NCBI GenBank assembly: GCA_033439795.1 | Contig: JAUTDP010000008.1 | Span: forward strand, 2,294,001 to 2,358,000 | Direction: 5' to 3' | Source of the DNA: Sordaria brevicollis | Taxonomy: Eukaryota; Ascomycota; Sordariomycetes; Sordariales; Sordariaceae | Length of the DNA stretch: 64,000 nucleotides | Shown: positions 24,819 through 37,600 of the stretch, one piece after another | Numbering within the stretch: the stretch's first letter is position 1 | Layout of the letters: each line of letters opens with the position of its first letter | Made by a program: the position numbers and the translations under genes | The notes under the pieces: model-generated | What the model was told of the DNA's origin: nothing | Databases searched by the model: none | What the model saw: only the letters and a program-made list of their open reading frames with translations

Positions 24819-26313
24819 ATGATGCTAACTCGGTCTCCCGTTTCCGCAACCGCAACCGCAACTCCCCCCTCTACAACCGTGACCGCGACCACCGCAGCCG
24901 CTGCCGCAACCTCCCCGAGACCGAGTCGCGGTGCTCTTCATGGTCGCTTCCACTATGCTCCTACCCCTTCACCACGAGAAGCAGCTTCCCGGATCCCGGC
25001 CCTATCCTCTCGCCGGCAATCCACAGCCGCCCCCGCCACTTCGTCCACCTCTCTTTCCGTTCCAATCCAGACACGACACGCTCCTCCAGAGCCGGTAGCC
25101 TCTTACCCTCCCGAAACCGCCAGCTCCAACTCCAGTCCCAGCCCCGGCTCCCCTTCCTCGACCCGGCCTCGGCGCTGGGCGGGCGTCGATGTAGCGACCC
25201 AGTACTCGCCCATGGAGCCGATGGATTACCAAACCGGTACCCTGCTCTCTAGTCGAACCCCTGTTTCGTCGAACGACCAAGCCGCCGCCCGAAACCTCGT
25301 CGAATCTCAGCCCTCACACATACCTACTACCTCCGCCGAACCCATGGCTTCCCACCAAGGTCAGGCCTCGGCCTCAACCTCCATATCACAAGCTGCCGCC
25401 GTGCCTCCGACTCCGCCCGTCTCCTCAACGGCGCCCCAACCGCACTCGGTGTCGCAAACTCCTCAAACAGGCACTCCCGGGAAGAGGAGGAACTCGCAAG
25501 ACGACGTCACCCACAACCAAGTCGAAGCGGCAAGGGCAGGACATAATGGTCCACACTCTCCCAAGAGGGCGAGGTTAGCACCCAAAGTTGTGCCCCGGCG
25601 CTATGAGCACTGTCCGGTCGAAGATCTGGTTGTGCTCATCTCGCACATGCTGGGCGAGCTTATTGAACTTAACGATGAGCAGGCTCAAAAAGCTGGGCAG
25701 CGTCATAACCTGACGAGGTTTCACTCTCGGTAAGTAGCCTCCAGTCTTCAAGTTGCCCGGGACCTGATCATGGTTTGCTCGTGAGAAGGACCAAGCTGCT
25801 GACATGATCTTCAACAGAACGGCCCCTGGAATATCAGTTCTCGATTATCTTCACCGACTCGCGAAACACGCCTACCTGTCACCGCCCATACTTCTCTCCA
25901 TGGTTTACTATATCGACCGGCTTTGCGCACTATACTCGGATTTTACCATCAACACACTTACCGTTCATCGATTTTTGATAACAGCTGCAACCGTCGCGGC
26001 GAAGGGGCTGTCTGACTCCTTTTTGACCAATACCCTTTATGCGCGGGTCGGGGGTGTCAGAGTCGCCGAACTCAACATGCTTGAGCTAGAATTCCTCCAT
26101 CGTGTTGACTGGAAGATTGTGCCTGACCCTGACGTTCTTGTCGCATACTATGGCGGGCTCGTCGCACGATGCCCAGGGTACGCGGTGGAATCCCTGGAGC
26201 CAGAAGAAGCAGAAGACGATGACGAAGATGACGAACTAGATGAAAGCGATGCGATAGGCGACGACGACGACGAAATAGACGGGGAAGAAGACGAAGAGGA
26301 GGAGATGAGATGA
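24819..26313 (+). CDS. preg: PHO80-like cyclin PREG, negative regulator of phosphate response
   Basis: Cyclin partner of the PHO85-type kinase PGOV. In Neurospora this pair keeps the bHLH activator NUC-1 inactive when phosphate is plentiful. Exons 24819-25729 and 25818-26313 (88-nt intron, GTAAGT donor, CAACAG acceptor) encode 468 residues. The first 250 residues are Ser/Thr/Pro/Ala-rich and low in complexity. The PHO80-type cyclin fold covers roughly residues 255-405, with CPVEDLVVLISHML, SVLDYLHRLAKHAYLSPPIL and ELNMLELEFLHRVDWKI. The last 40 residues are almost entirely Asp and Glu. The exon junction rebuilds TRFHSRTAPGIS, the conserved start of the cyclin box. Two adjacent ATGs (24819 and 24822) are the first in frame. 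Another Pho80-class cyclin is the only serious alternative. Confidence 0.87.
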
Positions 26314-27298
26314 GATAAAAAAAAGACGGAATAGACATGCCACGTCACCAAGGTGTTCCTCGGTTCTCATCAAATGGTGACGGTTAGTCTGATATGGAGG
26401 GAACGTGAAAAATCAAAACTAGAGCGCAAGCAAGATCTACATGGCATGGAGTTCATGGAAGAAAGGTTAACAGCGGAATCTACCTATGCAAAAGCGACAA
26501 GGAATCATCTACGAGGACCTCACTACGGGACTTTCATCTCCAGCAGCCAAGCGATGAAGTACCAAGCCTAGACGATTAGAAAATCCGGGGAGTAAGACAA
26601 AGTGGGAGATCGAAGATAGGAAAGGACACGAGCCGAACGGGTACTGCTCCCGTTCCAGACATACACCATACTAAAGCTCGATGATGGGATGGGAGAGACA
26701 TGGGACGATTGGACAGTCCAATGAAGCGTGAGGAAACAAGGTATATCGAGACATGAACGGGCTGTTCTTTATTCATACATTTTCGTATAGGGATAGCACT
26801 TTTTCCTAGATACCACTGAAGCGGGATTGGGCTTTCTTTTTCCATGCACGATGTCTTTACCTTTGGATTCAATCAGCCCTTTGCAACTGAAATTCTGGCT
26901 AGTAAATCTGTCGTTGATATCTCAGGACGAATGTCAGTGATATATGGTAGACCGGACGTCAGGCCCTCTCAACCGGCGCCGGTGATCGGCTCGGGCCCTG
27001 GAGCGGATAGAAAACCCACCTTACCGATGCCAAGTGGAGGGAGGCTCAGGACCGGACCCGCTTTTTACTACACAGCTCTAACAGCTCCGAGTCGGGCTTG
27101 GGCCAGCATCTCCAGCTCTGGCTCCATTTTCGTCATTGTCAATGACTTGTCCGCCTCTCTTTGCGCGCCAGCAACAACCTCTCATCATCCATCATTGGTG
27201 ATTATCGACGCTTTCCCCCTTTCAACAGCTAAAGGATATCAAAGGAATTCAACGGGCAGTCCCATATTCGACACGATCCCGACAATTTCCAGTCCACC
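26314..27298. other. Intergenic region preg-EMC10
   Basis: 3' region of preg and promoter of EMC10. A 150-codon frame ends near the EMC10 start but has no domain. Confidence 0.4.
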
Positions 27299-28027
27299 AT
27301 GAAGCTCCTCCCGTCGCTTACTTCGGCGCTCTTGCTCGCCGCAACGGCCGCAACGGCTCAGGTCGTCATCGTCCCGATCTATATCCAGCCCGTCAGCTCC
27401 TCCGCTGCGCCATCATTCCTCGCCGAAGTCAGCTACGACACCGCACAAGACCCAAGCAGCGCGGCGGTGGCACCCATTGTGTCTTCTTATGAAGCGCCCG
27501 AAATCCTCGACGACCTGGAGGGCCACGAGCTCCTGCGCATCGGCGTGTACGATAAGACGAAAGACAAGTGGGCGTCATCCACGTCGGTCATATCGGCGGA
27601 GAACTTTGGCAAAGGGTACGCGCCGCACTTTGTGCTGTCGGTGGACGAGAGCAGCGGCAGCACCTACGACAACCAGCAAATCTTGGGCGTCGCGTTCAAG
27701 GGCATCAGGATCGACGCCGGACAGACAAGGGACTTTGGACCGCAGGCAGTGCTGGTGCGCACCACTCAGGGCAAGCAGCCGGAGCTGAACAAGCCGGTTG
27801 TGCTGTCGCCCGAGGGCAAGCAGGTGGTGCCGCAGGAGAAGACGCTTTTGCAGAAGTATATTGAACCCCCTTTCCTTCTCCCCTTCCCGCGGACAGAGCT
27901 TTGGTGTCGTTGAGAGATAATGAGGAATATGATTGCTAACGATGCTGGTTTGCTATGTTCTAGGTACTGGTGGGTCATTGCCATCGTTATGGTCCTCTCC
28001 CTGGGAGGCGGAGGCGATGGGAAGTAA
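27299..28027 (+). CDS. emc10: ER membrane protein complex subunit 10 (EMC10)
   Basis: Lumenal subunit of the EMC, which inserts tail-anchored and multi-pass proteins into the ER membrane. Exons 27299-27855 and 27964-28027 join across a 108-nt intron and encode 206 residues. An N-terminal signal peptide (MKLLPSLTSALLLAATAATA) is followed by a lumenal beta-rich domain. The second exon supplies the diagnostic C-terminus YWWVIAIVMVLSLGGGGDGK, the single membrane anchor typical of EMC10. The preceding EKTLLQK matches the conserved linker before the anchor. Without splicing the frame would end in an unrelated tail (ELWCR) and lose the anchor, so the intron is well supported. Confidence 0.87.
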
Positions 28028-28915
28028 AATAGATTGTTCATATTTGTTTCCTTCCCTTCAGTCAAACAAGTCTTCGCGCATATAGTTTTTGTACACAAAT
28101 TTCGTCTTTCGGTGAGGATGCCCGCGTCTTGGTTCTATTGATTACCATTCATCGCAACGCCGGCCTCGTTAGGCTGTCTCGATTGAAGCCCTTACCTTAA
28201 CGTACTCGCTTCATAGGTAGCAATAATCCGTTACCTGTTGCAGGGCAGGGAGACTTATTCCCATCCACCTCGGTCGCGTTCCTCATCACTCGAGATCCGT
28301 CTTCCACACACTGCAGCTGGCGACTTCTGTGCCCCTTGCGTCAGTGTTAGCAGATGGCACCCAGATGGGACAGGGACGCTTGCGTGCCGAAGCAGGGGGC
28401 CCCGCTTCAACTGCACGGCTCCTACCCTTGCGTCCCGATTGACAGCTGCTCGCCAGTTGCAAAGCTTGCCGATGAGGTTTAGCGTTGTTTGGGTAAGACT
28501 CCACCACCAGATGCCAAGTGGGTCATATACATAGCTAGCTGCCCGCCTCTTAATTGGAAAGTGGGCACCTTCCAATGGAAGCTGTTCGCTGCTCCCATGT
28601 CATTGCTTGCTTGCTTGCACGCGCCTGTCTCGTTGCTCTCTCAACGGGCCATCAGCTTCTCAACTTCATCTTGGAAATCACCACCAACTCCCAAACATCA
28701 CACATCTTGGATTTCTCCTCACCCCGCCTGAACTCCAAAAACTTTTCCTTGACAAACCCAACTTTTGGTCGCGTCGAGCTTCACTAACATCTCTCAACTA
28801 ATCACCATTTTTTGGAATCTGTTGATCGGATATCCATCTACCACTATCGCCCACGCGCAAACAAAAAACACAGCAACTGCCTTTTTCCTGGCTACATATT
28901 CACCACATTTTCAAG
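28028..28915. other. Intergenic region EMC10-CHZ1
   Basis: 3' untranslated region of EMC10, then the CHZ1 promoter with pyrimidine-rich sequence near 28630-28900. No gene seen. Confidence 0.5.
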
Positions 28916-29432
28916 ATGTCTACTGAGAACGGCACCACCGAGGCCACCCTCGCTGGCACCACCGAGGCCAACACCACCTTTGAGAGCAAGGGTAAGGGCA
29001 AGGCCGCCGCTGAGTCCGAGGACCACCCCATGGGTGAGGCCGGAGATGATGAGGAGGACGATGATGACGAGGATGAGGCTGAGGTGAGTTTCACGTCCCA
29101 AATTTTGGTACTTTCCTTCTTGCGCCTTGCTCATGCTAACCATTCATCTTGCAGGAGCCCGAAGCTGGTAAGTTGAAATTTTGCTATCCCTCCATCATCC
29201 GACGCGCAAACATGAGCGTGGTCGCGTCACCACTTTGTTAACTGACACTGACACCCCAAAAACAGAAGAGGACAACCTCGAGGAGATCGACCCCAGCAAC
29301 GTCCTCAGCGGTCCCCGCACCCGCCAGAAGGAGATCGACTACGCCAAGGCTGCCCGGGACCTTCCCGCCGAGGATGACGACGAGGAGGACGATGAGGAGT
29401 TTGTGCCCGAGGATGAGGAGATGGAGGAGTAG
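28916..29432 (+). CDS. chz1: Histone H2A.Z-specific chaperone CHZ1
   Basis: Small acidic nuclear chaperone that carries H2A.Z-H2B dimers to the SWR1 remodeller. Three exons, 28916-29083, 29155-29167 (only 13 nt) and 29266-29432, encode 115 residues. The introns are 71 and 98 nt with GTGAGT and GTAAGT donors. The short middle exon encodes EPEA and keeps the frame. The CHZ motif is visible at DNLEEIDPSNVLSGPRTRQK followed by EIDYAKAA, and is flanked by two Asp/Glu-rich blocks. Length and composition match fungal CHZ1 proteins. The micro-exon is easily missed by gene finders. Confidence 0.9.
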
Positions 29433-30824
29433 TCGTCCTCCTCTGATGCTTTCTTCTGATATCCTGTGATGGTTCACAACAAAACGCCAACAATTCCTCG
29501 TTTCCTTTTTTTTTTTCCGACTGTGGCTCTTTCCGAGTTGTCGGTGGGGGGTTGCTTTATGATGACAAGCTTTTGGGATGTGTAAGGGCCCTTGATAAGG
29601 CTGGCTGTTATTGAAGCTTGGTTCATTGGGGAAACGTTTTTATGTGCGTGAATGTCGAGCTATGGGACTTTATGGAATCTTTTTTTCCGTATCAATGGCT
29701 TTTGGGAGTTCACGGTCAGAATCAGAATTTGGCAATACATAGACTGGGAGTGAGTGGCCGCTTGTTTCATTCAGGTAGATCCATCTCTTCTGTCAAGCCA
29801 ATTCAACGGTATCAACCCTACCGGTCCATACGTCGTCGGATTAGGATATGCCTGGTCGCATTGTCTTGACTAACCTTACCCTGACGAGTGGAGACTTGTC
29901 TCCTACCCTCACTTGTTCCGACGCGATGGAGTATGGCAGTAAACAAAGAAAGAGGCAGACATGAGGCTATAGTTGTCTATTTGATTACATGATTCTCGTC
30001 TGGGTTTGTGCCTATTTCCATTGAAGGTTGATGTCGAATCCAAACTTGGACAATGCAAGGTACCGACACAACAGACGTCAGGAACTGGGGCATCGCACCA
30101 ACAAGGTTCGCAATCTTGGCCCACTCCACCACATATTTTTAGCTTCCCCTCCAGACGCTCGTTTTAGCTTGTGACAAACTTCAACTTCTTAAATGTCCCA
30201 TCATCGGCTCACCATGGCTTAGGACACATTTCCTGAGGATGAGCAACAGAAAATGGAGACAACTTGGAACGCCCCAATAGGCCAATTTCAGGCAATACAT
30301 ACGACAACCTCAAGTCCGAAAGAACTACAATTATTTCTCTTCCAACCACTCAAGGTAAATGGTGCGGGCTAGATAGACTAAAGAAACGGCTTGCCCAAAA
30401 ATCAAGAAGCGCGACATGTAACCAGCTATTCATTCGTACCAATCTTCGTTGTTAACAACATGGTGCAGCACGCAGCACGAATCACGCTGTACACATTTTG
30501 AACAATTTGCTTCCACTTATGCACCTCGACGGCACACCATCTGGACCTGTTTGGGCCGAGCCTCGGGCGGAGACCCGGTCAGACAGGGGCGGAAGCACCG
30601 AAAAAAGGGGGATCTGCCGAACGGCGCCTGGGGCTCCAGGGGTCCATCCATCCCGTCCAACTTTATTTTTCTTCCTTCACCACCCGCCCAACAAACTAAC
30701 AAACCCACCGCCCAACCACGCTTAGCTTGGAACTTCTTGCCAATTCATCTACTTCATACCTGACATACCAAACTTACCTTTCTAATATTTAACGACTAAT
30801 CGGCTCCGGAATTTCGTTCTCAAT
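29433..30824. other. Intergenic region CHZ1-BET1
   Basis: 3' region of CHZ1 (T-rich around 29505-29520), then BET1 promoter and leader. No frame with a recognisable domain. Confidence 0.45.
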
Positions 30825-32095
30825 ATGGCTTCCAGGTGAGTTCGATTCTCTTTTGCATTTGCACCACACCACACCATGACGGAGAGATGTCACCTTTCCC
30901 TTTTCCGATATGCGACTTGACCTTGTCAACCCGACCCGAATGAACGAACGAGCGATCCCACGACCGACTCGACACACGCGGAGCGATCGAACGAGCTGTG
31001 CGGCTTTTGGCGACAACAGAACGAATTTATAGCAGAAAGATCACAGCGCTGGGGTTACTACCCAGACAAATTTGCGATCGGAATGTTTGCCCCTGGCAAC
31101 GGCGCGAAAGCCTCAACTACGTCATCGCTCTGGTTCCGAAATATTTCCCGACCACGACCATGCCGCGATATCGTACGGGAATATGATATGCTCATGTGCA
31201 TAAACGACGGTTAAGCAACGCGACCACAACGGCGACGGGAGAGCGACAACGACAGCAAAGCAAAACCGAAGCCACGTCGAGTCGGTTTATTCACCACTAC
31301 GTTGCCCGATCGATCATTCAAACCCTCCTCCGACTTAACCAGCCAACGCGATCCCATACCGCCCCATCAATCACCACTTAAAACCGCCCTTCGTCTACAA
31401 GATAAGACAATACTTTTCTAACCAATTTTCCTTACACAATGTCTAGATTCGCACATTCCTCCCTACACCAGCGCGACCCGCGCAGCGACCTCTTCAAAGG
31501 CTACTCCGGCTCCAGCGCCTCCGAACGTCGCTCGGCCAACGCCAGCCCAGCCCGCTATGGCGGCGGCGGATATGGATACGGAGGCGGTGTCGGTGTCGGT
31601 GGGAGCAACTACGGAAACTACAACGGCGGCAGCTCATCATCAACACTAGGAGTACAAGAAAGAGGAGGTTTCCGGTCTGCCACACCGAATTCAAAAGGCC
31701 AGTACAGCGACGCGGTGCTTAACGAGCTGGAGAGCCAGAATGATGAGCAGGTGGAGGGGATAATGGGGAAGGTTAGGATTTTGAAGGATGTACGTTTTTT
31801 CCCTTTCTCTCTCCTCCTTTCCTCCTCAACCACTACTTTTTTTTCCCGCTACCCCGCACAGTCAACTAACCTTAAGGGGCAAAAAAAGATGACAGTAGCA
31901 ATCGGCGACGAAATCCGAGACTCCTCCGCCCTGGCCGAAAAGATGAATGAATCGTTCGATCAGACACGTCTGAGGCTGCGCGGCACCATGAACCGCATGC
32001 TCATCATGGCGCAAAAGAGCGGCGTCGGCTGGAGGGTGTGGCTTGCCTTTTTCGCTGCGGTGGTGTTCATCTTTTTCTACGTGAGGTATCTCTAG
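30825..32095 (+). CDS. bet1: ER-Golgi SNARE BET1
   Basis: Qc-SNARE for fusion of COPII vesicles with the Golgi. The proposed model has exons 30825-30835 (11 nt), 31447-31789 and 31889-32095, giving 186 residues that begin MASRFAHSSLHQRDPRSDLF. The first intron (611 nt) has a GTGAGT donor and a TCTAG acceptor. Alternatively translation starts at the ATG at 31439, which overlaps the acceptor and gives MSRFAHSS, 185 residues. A Gly/Tyr-rich stretch (GYGYGGGVGVGG) precedes the SNARE motif (about residues 90-155, with QVEGIMGKVRILKDMTVAIG). The C-terminal anchor is VWLAFFAAVVFIFFYVRYL. The 99-nt second intron has no stop and is a multiple of three, so an unspliced message would stay open. Confidence 0.82.
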
Positions 32096-32940
32096 TAGAA
32101 GGTACCTTTCACGAGAGGGTCTCTTTTAGACTTGATAAGGGGGTCGCTGGGTAGCGGTTCTGCTGCTGCTGCTGCTGCTGTGGTGCAGACAAGATGAAGT
32201 AATCCGATGAAGCATAATGATGGAGATGATGAAGCACTGGGACAAAAAGAAGCACAATATCGGAGGACGGTATGCGATGATATATATGGATGCATGGATG
32301 GTTTCGATGAAGGGCGACGAGTGGACGAATATTTTCTACGTTAATACGTGGGTGGGTGGCCGCCTCTTTGGGATAGAAAAAGCATGGATAAGGATCGGCC
32401 GCCCCTTGGTAGAATCCGGGTGGACATCGATGGCTTTTGCATGTGGCGTTCTGGATGCTTGCGTTTGCTTTTCTGTTGCTCGGGTGGATTCAGCAAGAAA
32501 CCATCACATCTCGGTTTCTTTACATCTTCTGCTATGGTTGGGCTTCATTACTTTTGCTTTGATATATTGGTCCATCAGGAGATAGCATGAGATGGACCCG
32601 TGTAGTATTCGTGGGATGTGAGGGGAAAGAAGTGTCTGGGATATTCTGATTACCCTCGAATAGCCCATGTTGGTACCACAGAAGACCAAGGTTGTCTCTC
32701 GAGACTAATATTATCATATTCAACCCCAACTCCTAGCCTAAGAATATCCTATGAATGACCTATCCATACTTACTCTCCGTGATCCTAAGAAAACTCCAAG
32801 CGCCAGACATAAAGGACCTGGTATCAATTGATGCTTGCTTGCTAGCCGTTTCTCCCACGTAAAACTCCTCAAGTTCTTACCTTTTTTTGTTTTCCTTTTT
32901 GGTCCTAGAACCATCGAGCACACACTACCTATACACAGCA
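32096..32940. other. Convergent intergenic region BET1-APC15
   Basis: 3' regions of two genes facing each other. Contains a (CTG)7 tract at about 32160-32180. Nothing else recognised. Confidence 0.5.
32160..32180. repeat. (CTG)7 trinucleotide tract
   Basis: Seven CTG units about 65 bases past the BET1 stop codon, probably in its 3' untranslated region. Confidence 0.85.
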
Positions 32941-34687
32941 CTAGTGCATCCTCCTAACCCTCGGACTGCTCCTCATCATAGGACTGCTCTCATCAACAGA
33001 CAACAGTCCGCTGATGTCCAGACTGCTCCTCGGCGCTCCTAGGGTACTCCGTCTAGTGCTTCCCGCGAGACTAGCCCTCAACAATCGCTGTCCTTGCTGC
33101 TGCTGCTGTTGTCTCGGCAGCGACACACGGCGACTTTGACCCTGTGATCCCGATCCCGATGCCGAGCCAGGTCCGTAGCTAACACGCTGGTTCTGGTGAT
33201 GGTGAGAACCGCGTCTATGACTGCTACTACCAATGTGGCTAATGTTATTGTTATTGTTGTGCCCATTACCGCCCACGCCCACGCCCATGCCGGTGTTGAC
33301 TTGCTCTTGCTCGTTATCGCTCTCTTCGCTGTCAAGAAGCTCCGCCTCGGAATCGGTATGCTCATAGAAACCGCTTTGATGCGCATGCTCGTGGTCTGCG
33401 TCGGGAATGTCATCGTCCAAGTTGGCGTTCATTCCCAGACTGTCGTCCATGTTCATTCCCACTTCGGCATCTTCGTAGCTGTTGTTCGCTGTGCCGATGA
33501 TGTCGTCTTCTTCGAGCATGTGCGACCGGTCTTCATCGTCAATGTCCTCGTCGTCTTCGTCGGCGCCGCCGGCGGCTAGGTTGATGTGCGTCGGACGAAG
33601 ACCGCCGCGGGCCATCATCTCGCGCATGCGTTCTTCGTTGGCGCGCACGTTGGCTAGCTCACGCTGTTGGTCGTTGTGGCGCTGATGACGCATAGAAAAA
33701 CCGGTGCTCGTTGCTGTTGGTGGTGCTTGTGGGGCTTCCAATGTGTCTTCGTCGTCGTCTTCGTTGGCATGATGGTCGCCGGTGGTGGTGTTTCGTTCGG
33801 TGATTGGCTCTTCCGTTTCATCTTCTTCATATTCCTCCTCCTCCTCATCTTCATCGTCATCAGTAGCCCCATCATACCCAAACCCTCCCTCATCCGCATC
33901 TGGAATATCCTCATCCAGATCCCTGCCTCCCATATCATCGTCATCACCCTCCATCATTTCCATGTCATCACCACCAGCAGCAGCGCCAGGAAGAACTGTA
34001 TTCGTATCCGCCACCTCCACCCCCCCTCCTCCTTCCGCACGAGCAGCAACTCCCTGTTCCAGCACCGTAGCAGTCGCATTAATCTCAGCATCAACACCAG
34101 CAGCAACAGCCGCCGCCGCCGCTTCCGCCTCCGCCAGCTCCCTAGCCAGCATCTCCTCGCGCCGCATCGCCTCCTCGTGCTCCTGCCTCTCGCGCTCCTC
34201 CTCGCGCATCTGGAACAGCGTCTTGCTGACCCCCGGCGGCTTCAGCCAGGTACTACCCAGGTTGCTCACGTTGGCCTTGCGACGTTCCATGAGCGTCTCG
34301 TCGGCGCGGAGGCGGCCGAGCAGGGAGCGCTCGATGATGGCGGCTTGGATGTTGCGGGAGGCATGGCGGCTGTTGTGTGAGTGACTGTTGCCGCTGGTGG
34401 TGGTGCCCGTGTTGTTGGTTTGCGAGTTGGTGGTAGTTATTAGGCCATCTGGTGAACTAAGGGATGATGGGTCAAAGGGCGAGAGGAGACCAGAGGTTGA
34501 AGATGCGAGAGGGTTGCGGGAGGAGGTGTACCAGAGGAAGTGGGACTGGGGGTTAGGTTAGCAAGATGATAAGCAAGTTTCCATTAATGTTAGGTAGGAT
34601 TGGAGGGGTAGAACTGAGCAAGCCCATAGATAAGGAGGTTCCAAAACTTACGTCGCGCGGGGCCAAGTCAGGGAGAACGGAAAACAT
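32941..34687 (-). CDS. apc15: Anaphase-promoting complex subunit APC15/MND2
   Basis: Subunit of the APC/C ubiquitin ligase that helps turn over the mitotic checkpoint complex; yeast Mnd2 restrains APC/C-Ama1 in meiosis. Exons 34687-34652 and 34545-32941 join over a 106-nt intron (GTAAGT, CCCAG) to give 546 residues. The junction yields MFSVLPDLAPRDSHFLWYTS, the conserved N-terminus of fungal MND2/APC15. NLGSTWLKPPGVSKTLFQ and a Glu/Arg-rich helix follow. Two copies of the DIPDAD motif are visible (DLDEDIPDADEGGFGYDG and LDDDIPDADHEH) within highly acidic sequence. The remainder is low-complexity Asn/Ser/Gln-rich, including a run of seven Gln. The protein is much longer than animal APC15 because of this filler. 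Confidence 0.82.
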
Positions 34688-37600
34688 GGTTGCTTTGGTT
34701 ATCAATGAGGTTTCTGTTGCAGTACCGGTTCAGATGTTGGGTGGTTGTTTGTTAAATGGACAACATGCACAATCCTGACCGGCGACCACCGAGATCGCGA
34801 CGCTGGGCCGTATCTTGATCTTTCAAATGCGGAAAGCGGAAGATTTGTGGTTAGCCAGGGCGTCTTGATGAAAGTTCTGCGGTGATGCGGTCGTGATGTT
34901 TAGCGCAAGTGGTTGGTCGTCAAGCAGTGAAGGGTTTCGTCTCGACTCAGTAAGGTGAAATATTAGGGTGAATGGGTCTAATCTCTGGATAGAAAACTGA
35001 GGTCTGATGTCTCATCATCCGGGCAAAGTGGTGATGACATGCATTGTCGTGAATTCAGCTTCTTTGGAGACTGATGTTTTGGACGAGATCCCTAGCAAAC
35101 CTTCGTCACTACAGTAACGGTACAGGTACCCAGTACGTAGCGCAGTTACAGGCAGGTACGTACCTAAGTCGTACCTTCCTTTACCCCACAATGCGGCTGC
35201 ACTTGCTGTTCTTTTATAGGGCCCGTGCACTTGAAGCACTTGAGCACCCTGATGGATAACTCGAGTTCACATTTCTTTAATTTCATACACATCGAGATTT
35301 GGATATTTTAACTTGCATGTCATCTAAAAAGTGACTAGAGCTTATTTCATCGTAACTGCCCAGCGTGTTCTTCAAATCAAAGGCTGCACTCATAAGCTAT
35401 AGTGTTCAGCTGTCGAAGTTGGCGAGATCACAGGAAACCCTCCATCAATATAAATCCACCCAAATCGTCTTCAAAGGTCACCACTCTCACATGGCCGCTC
35501 ATCCCTAGATCGGGGCTTTCTCATCATTGCACATGGCTCGGTAAAGTTGTCGACGATCCCCCGACTCCAGTCACTTACAAAGTTACACCGGATAAATAGG
35601 CCCGGTCAATCCACAAGTTCCGCAGCGGAGTTCTCATGAAGCCCCCGGCCGAATGTCTATCCCGCCGATCTCCTGGTTTCATCTGGCCCGTTTCATTGTT
35701 CAGACAAAAGGTCAACAACGAAAGTCACAGACCGCGAGACGATGAGAGAGACAAACCAATCCGGCCCGTTTCCTAGGGACATGTTAAGGTAGTTTTCATG
35801 AGGTAATTGGAGAGCCTCCCCTACGACCCTCTGAACTGCTTAAATTGCCCCCTTGTCAACTGAATGGTTTCTGAGTTCAGACCCCTTGTCCCTACCGCGG
35901 TTGTTAAAATGCTTGCATGCGGTAGCTCGGGGCTCCAGATATTTAGACTTTTAGCGCCTTTTCTTTTTGGAAGTTTAACCTCCCACGCTGTGAATGGCCG
36001 GAGTCTGTACATACATAGCTGAGGACACTAGTTTACCCCCACTTTCATAGTCTTTAAGCGCCTTAACCGTCGGGTGTTTTCGGAAGCAGCTTGGGTGTTA
36101 TTCCCACTGCTTGCTTCTGGGCTGTTTCGGCAACTGTTGGACTGTTGAAAGGCTGTTGATGACTGCCTGTCGCTTTCCACTGGGTGACGGGGTTAGAAAT
36201 CTTCCGAGTAAATGTTTCGCCTCTGTGAGGTCGCAGAGGGGGTGGAAAGACAGTCTTGAAGGAGTGCTGTGAATGAGTTTTCATCCTCTCCGCTTCGTGA
36301 AAGACACACTTTTTATTTCGTATTGGCTCGCTTCCGGCTGGCCCATCCCCCCAAAGTTCAAAGGACCGCTGTGCGGGAGAGCCGCCGATGTCGGTCTTTT
36401 GATTAAAGTAACGCCGTGTGTGAAAGGACAATGTGGTGTTGTGAGGGTGGTGTGAAAGTCAAAAAAGATGCCAAGACAACCGTGGCCTTCTTGACTCCTC
36501 TGCCAACCTTTTCGGTAGAGAAGGCAGGACGTTCCCGGATTCAGAAGTTTGACAGAGTGAAGACAATAACTCCTCGGCCGATTAGATACGATGCCTGCAT
36601 CGTGACCTTTCCTGCGTGATGAAGCTGTTGTAAACTTCAAGAATATGAGCCATGAGGTCGACAACCCCCACTTCCCTCGTTTCGGATGGACACCCATCAC
36701 GAATGTTTTATTTTCCTTATACGTATATGACCACGGTCCCTTGTCCTCTTTGTGTTGGGTGGTGAAAGGGTGCCATTTCCACACCCACTCAACAGCTACC
36801 CCGCCTTTGTATTTCAACTGAGAGCCACGGGAGGCAGCAATGCACAGCGACATCACCACAACGGACTTTTCCTTCTCTGAGGAGGAGGGCTGTAATTAGG
36901 GTAGCGGTTGAGGCGAAGCGACAAAAATTATTTGTTGCGAAATTTCCTCGACGGACAGCTTCTTTGTATGTTTCCTGTCCTCAGTATCCCGCAAGGCACT
37001 TGAAGCACCCCTTTTAAAGTGGGTGACGTAGTCGCGGTGGGCCGTCCCTCTATCAATTTAACCCTCCCGGGCGGGCCAAAGTGGACAGGACCCGCGATCG
37101 CTCGTCGACCATGGTAGTTGAATGCGCTCTTCAATTCATGAAGGCTGGTGTTATTGATGAGAATCGCTTTCAGCGTCCTCGCACAGTGATCCCTTCTCGT
37201 ATTCACTGTCTTTGTCCGTGCAGCAGGTTGTCAGTTTCTAGAGGAGTACGAAATTACTCACGTGTAAATAGGTATGTATAGTGAGAATAGCAATGGACCG
37301 TTGTTTTAAGAGGCATACGACGGTCTTCTTGGGAGAGTGGATTTTGATAAGAGCTCGAGCCGCGGTTTTCGATTTGGTTGGCGGGGCATGGTGTTTTGTG
37401 CTGATGATTTTTTTACATCCTTGATCAGCATCTGTACTGTCTCATCCCTATCGTCCGCCAAGGGCAGCTCGAGGCTTTCTTTTGGGTGACTCTGCAGCGA
37501 TACTACGACCGCATTGGCTTATCCTATTGGTTAACTTTCCTTTGATTGAGACCATATTTTTCTCTGGACGGTTTCACCCCTTCTGAAGAGATCTCATCAG

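Noticed and set aside
33667..34384. 200-237-codon plus-strand frames
   Set aside because: Shadows of the acidic repeats of APC15/MND2 on the other strand.
36281..36859. 192-codon minus-strand frame in the long gap
   Set aside because: No domain, no initiation or splice context, and overlapping frames on both strands.
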